This document shows positions 62,990 to 64,000 of a stretch of DNA of 64,000 nt, piece after piece. The DNA lies in contig NZ_CYZX01000005.1 in assembly GCF_001405015.1 (NCBI RefSeq), forward strand, positions 1-64,000, read 5' to 3'. The first letter of the stretch is position 1, and the number at the start of each line of letters is the position of its first letter. The position numbers and the translations under genes are program-made. The notes beneath the pieces were generated by a model that saw nothing but the letters and a program-made list of their open reading frames with translations, was not told where the DNA came from and did not search any database. Source of the stretch: Clostridium disporicum (lineage in GTDB: Bacteria > Bacillota > Clostridia > Clostridiales > Clostridiaceae).

Positions 62990-63895
62990 TTAAATTAAAT
63001 CTTGTTTTTGTAGAAAATTATATAATGCACCTAACTTATTTGCATTATTTCCATATTTACATATTCTAACTAATGGTCTAATTGTTGCATCATCATTATT
63101 ATTCATTACTTCATCTATCTTCTTATTAACCTCTTCTAAAAATCCTTCTCTTTCACAAATAGCTCCACCTAGTATTATTACTTCTGGATCATAAGTATAT
63201 TGAATGTTATATATTCCAATAGCCATATATCTAAAGAATTTATTTACCTCTTCAATAGCTATCTCATCACCATTATCATACAATTCAAATGCTTTAACTC
63301 CATTAAATTCATCTATATTTATCCCTTTTCTATCTGCGATAGCTTTTGCTACTGCAAATGTTGATCCCGCTCTACTCCAAGATAAATATTTTTTATTTAC
63401 AACATCTATATCTACGAAGCAATATCCAAACTCTCCACCATGTTTATGGATTCCTGTATGAATTTTTTTATCCTTAATTAAGGCTCCTCCAATACCAGTT
63501 CCACAAACTACAAAAGCAGAATCATTTGCATCCATTGCAGCCCCTCTCCAGCATTCACCTAAAGCTGCACAATTTGCATCATTTTCGATTTCAATTGGTA
63601 AGCTAGTCATTTCATTTAAAATGACTTTAAAATTTGGCCCATGAATATATGGTAATGCACTCATTCCTCCTATTATTCCGCTTACTGAATCTACAGCTCC
63701 TGGTGCACTTATAGCTACTCCCTCTAACTGATACTTGTCCTTTAACTCATTAACCTTATCTGCAATAGCTTTAAAAAATTCCTCTATAGTTTTAGGAATA
63801 GATATTTTTCCATTCTCTAAAAATTCTCCATTTAAATTTATTATAGACCATTTTACAGATGATCCTCCTATATCAAATGCAATATAATTACTCAT
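62990..63895 (-). CDS. ROK-family sugar kinase
   Basis: A 301-residue kinase or regulator of the ROK family. Phosphate-binding FDIGGSSVKWSIINL, the sugar-binding and catalytic segment IEIENDANCAALGECWRGAA with the base Asp, the VVCGTGIGGALI loop and HKHGGEFGYCFV. The zinc-binding CxCGxxGC motif found in glucokinases is absent, as in some beta-glucoside and mannose kinases. No DNA-binding domain, so an enzyme rather than a repressor. Its substrate could be mannose or glucose released by neighbouring sugar genes; unproven. Confidence 0.85.
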   Translation of the reverse strand: MSNYIAFDIGGSSVKWSIINLNGEFLENGKISIPKTIEEFFKAIADKVNELKDKYQLEGVAISAPGAVDSVSGIIGGMSALPYIHGPNFKVILNEMTSLPIEIENDANCAALGECWRGAAMDANDSAFVVCGTGIGGALIKDKKIHTGIHKHGGEFGYCFVDIDVVNKKYLSWSRAGSTFAVAKAIADRKGINIDEFNGVKAFELYDNGDEIAIEEVNKFFRYMAIGIYNIQYTYDPEVIILGGAICEREGFLEEVNKKIDEVMNNNDDATIRPLVRICKYGNNANKLGALYNFLQKQDLI

Positions 63896-64000
63896 ACTAT
63901 AACTCCATTCTATTTATATTTTTAAACCTTTACTTAAAATTTATTATCTAATATTCAAAAATACAATATTGTGCTAGACAACTCTTTATTTTTGTATATA

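Noticed and set aside
1..64000. CRISPR array, rRNA or tRNA genes
   Set aside because: No regularly spaced identical repeats with unique spacers and no tRNA cloverleaf or rRNA landmark was seen on either strand; the tmRNA is the only tRNA-like gene.

Overview
The window looks like a chromosomal segment of a low-GC, gut- or tissue-associated Clostridium sensu stricto (C. perfringens-like). Reasons: very AT-rich DNA, a clostridial tmRNA tag (AEDNFALAA), strong GGAGG ribosome binding sites, class B sortase, a giant M60 mucinase-type protein, two-subunit fumarase, and the core set eno / secG / rnr / smpB / ssrA. Species cannot be fixed from sequence alone. Nearly all genes are on the minus strand. 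The conserved backbone, read on the minus strand, is eno - secG - rnr - smpB - ssrA, but it is stretched: a mannan-type module sits between eno and secG, and about 39.5 kb of accessory metabolism and surface genes sits between smpB and ssrA.

Region by region. 1-9.3 kb: a mobile/accessory zone with a sigma-factor gene cut short by an IS256-family element, a large serine recombinase, two copies of an unusual palindromic direct repeat, a Mor-like regulator and a row of small unknown genes separated by hairpins. 9.5-13.0 kb: a type II restriction-modification system (NgoFVII-type PLD nuclease plus two m5C methyltransferases). 13.3-13.9 kb: the tmRNA gene, whose T-loop is split by a 267-nt group I intron. 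14.2 kb: a candidate orphan small RNA. 14.5-21.7 kb: a class B sortase and its probable substrate, a large beta-helix surface protein (NPNTG anchor) that is broken by one nonsense codon and one frameshift. 22.3-24.7 and 33.0-35.7 kb: a sucrose regulon (scrB, scrK, scrA, scrR) with three GGGAAC/TGTTCCC operators, interrupted by a 2283-residue M60 metalloprotease under a c-di-GMP-I riboswitch. 35.8-38.2 kb: an oxidoreductase and an amidase-like membrane protein.

38.3-53.2 kb appears to be one metabolic system: a sigma-54 activator, three good -24/-12 promoters, glycosylasparaginase, aspartase, fumarase, malic enzyme, two M42 peptidases (one with key metal ligands lost), an M20 dipeptidase, a Lac-family PTS IIB/IIC, a lone GrdB-like protein and an RDD membrane protein. 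Together these can take GlcNAc-Asn or Asn/Asp peptides to aspartate, fumarate, malate and pyruvate. 53.4-64 kb: smpB, rnr, secG, then GH130 phosphorylase plus two SGNH esterases (resembling mannan deacetylation and phosphorolysis), eno, a kinase-like protein and a ROK sugar kinase.

The best candidates for something undescribed are the tmRNA intron, the sigma-54 glycoasparagine-to-pyruvate regulon with its apparently inactive M42 partner, the repeat pair flanking the Mor-like gene, and the c-di-GMP-controlled metalloprotease inserted in a sucrose regulon.
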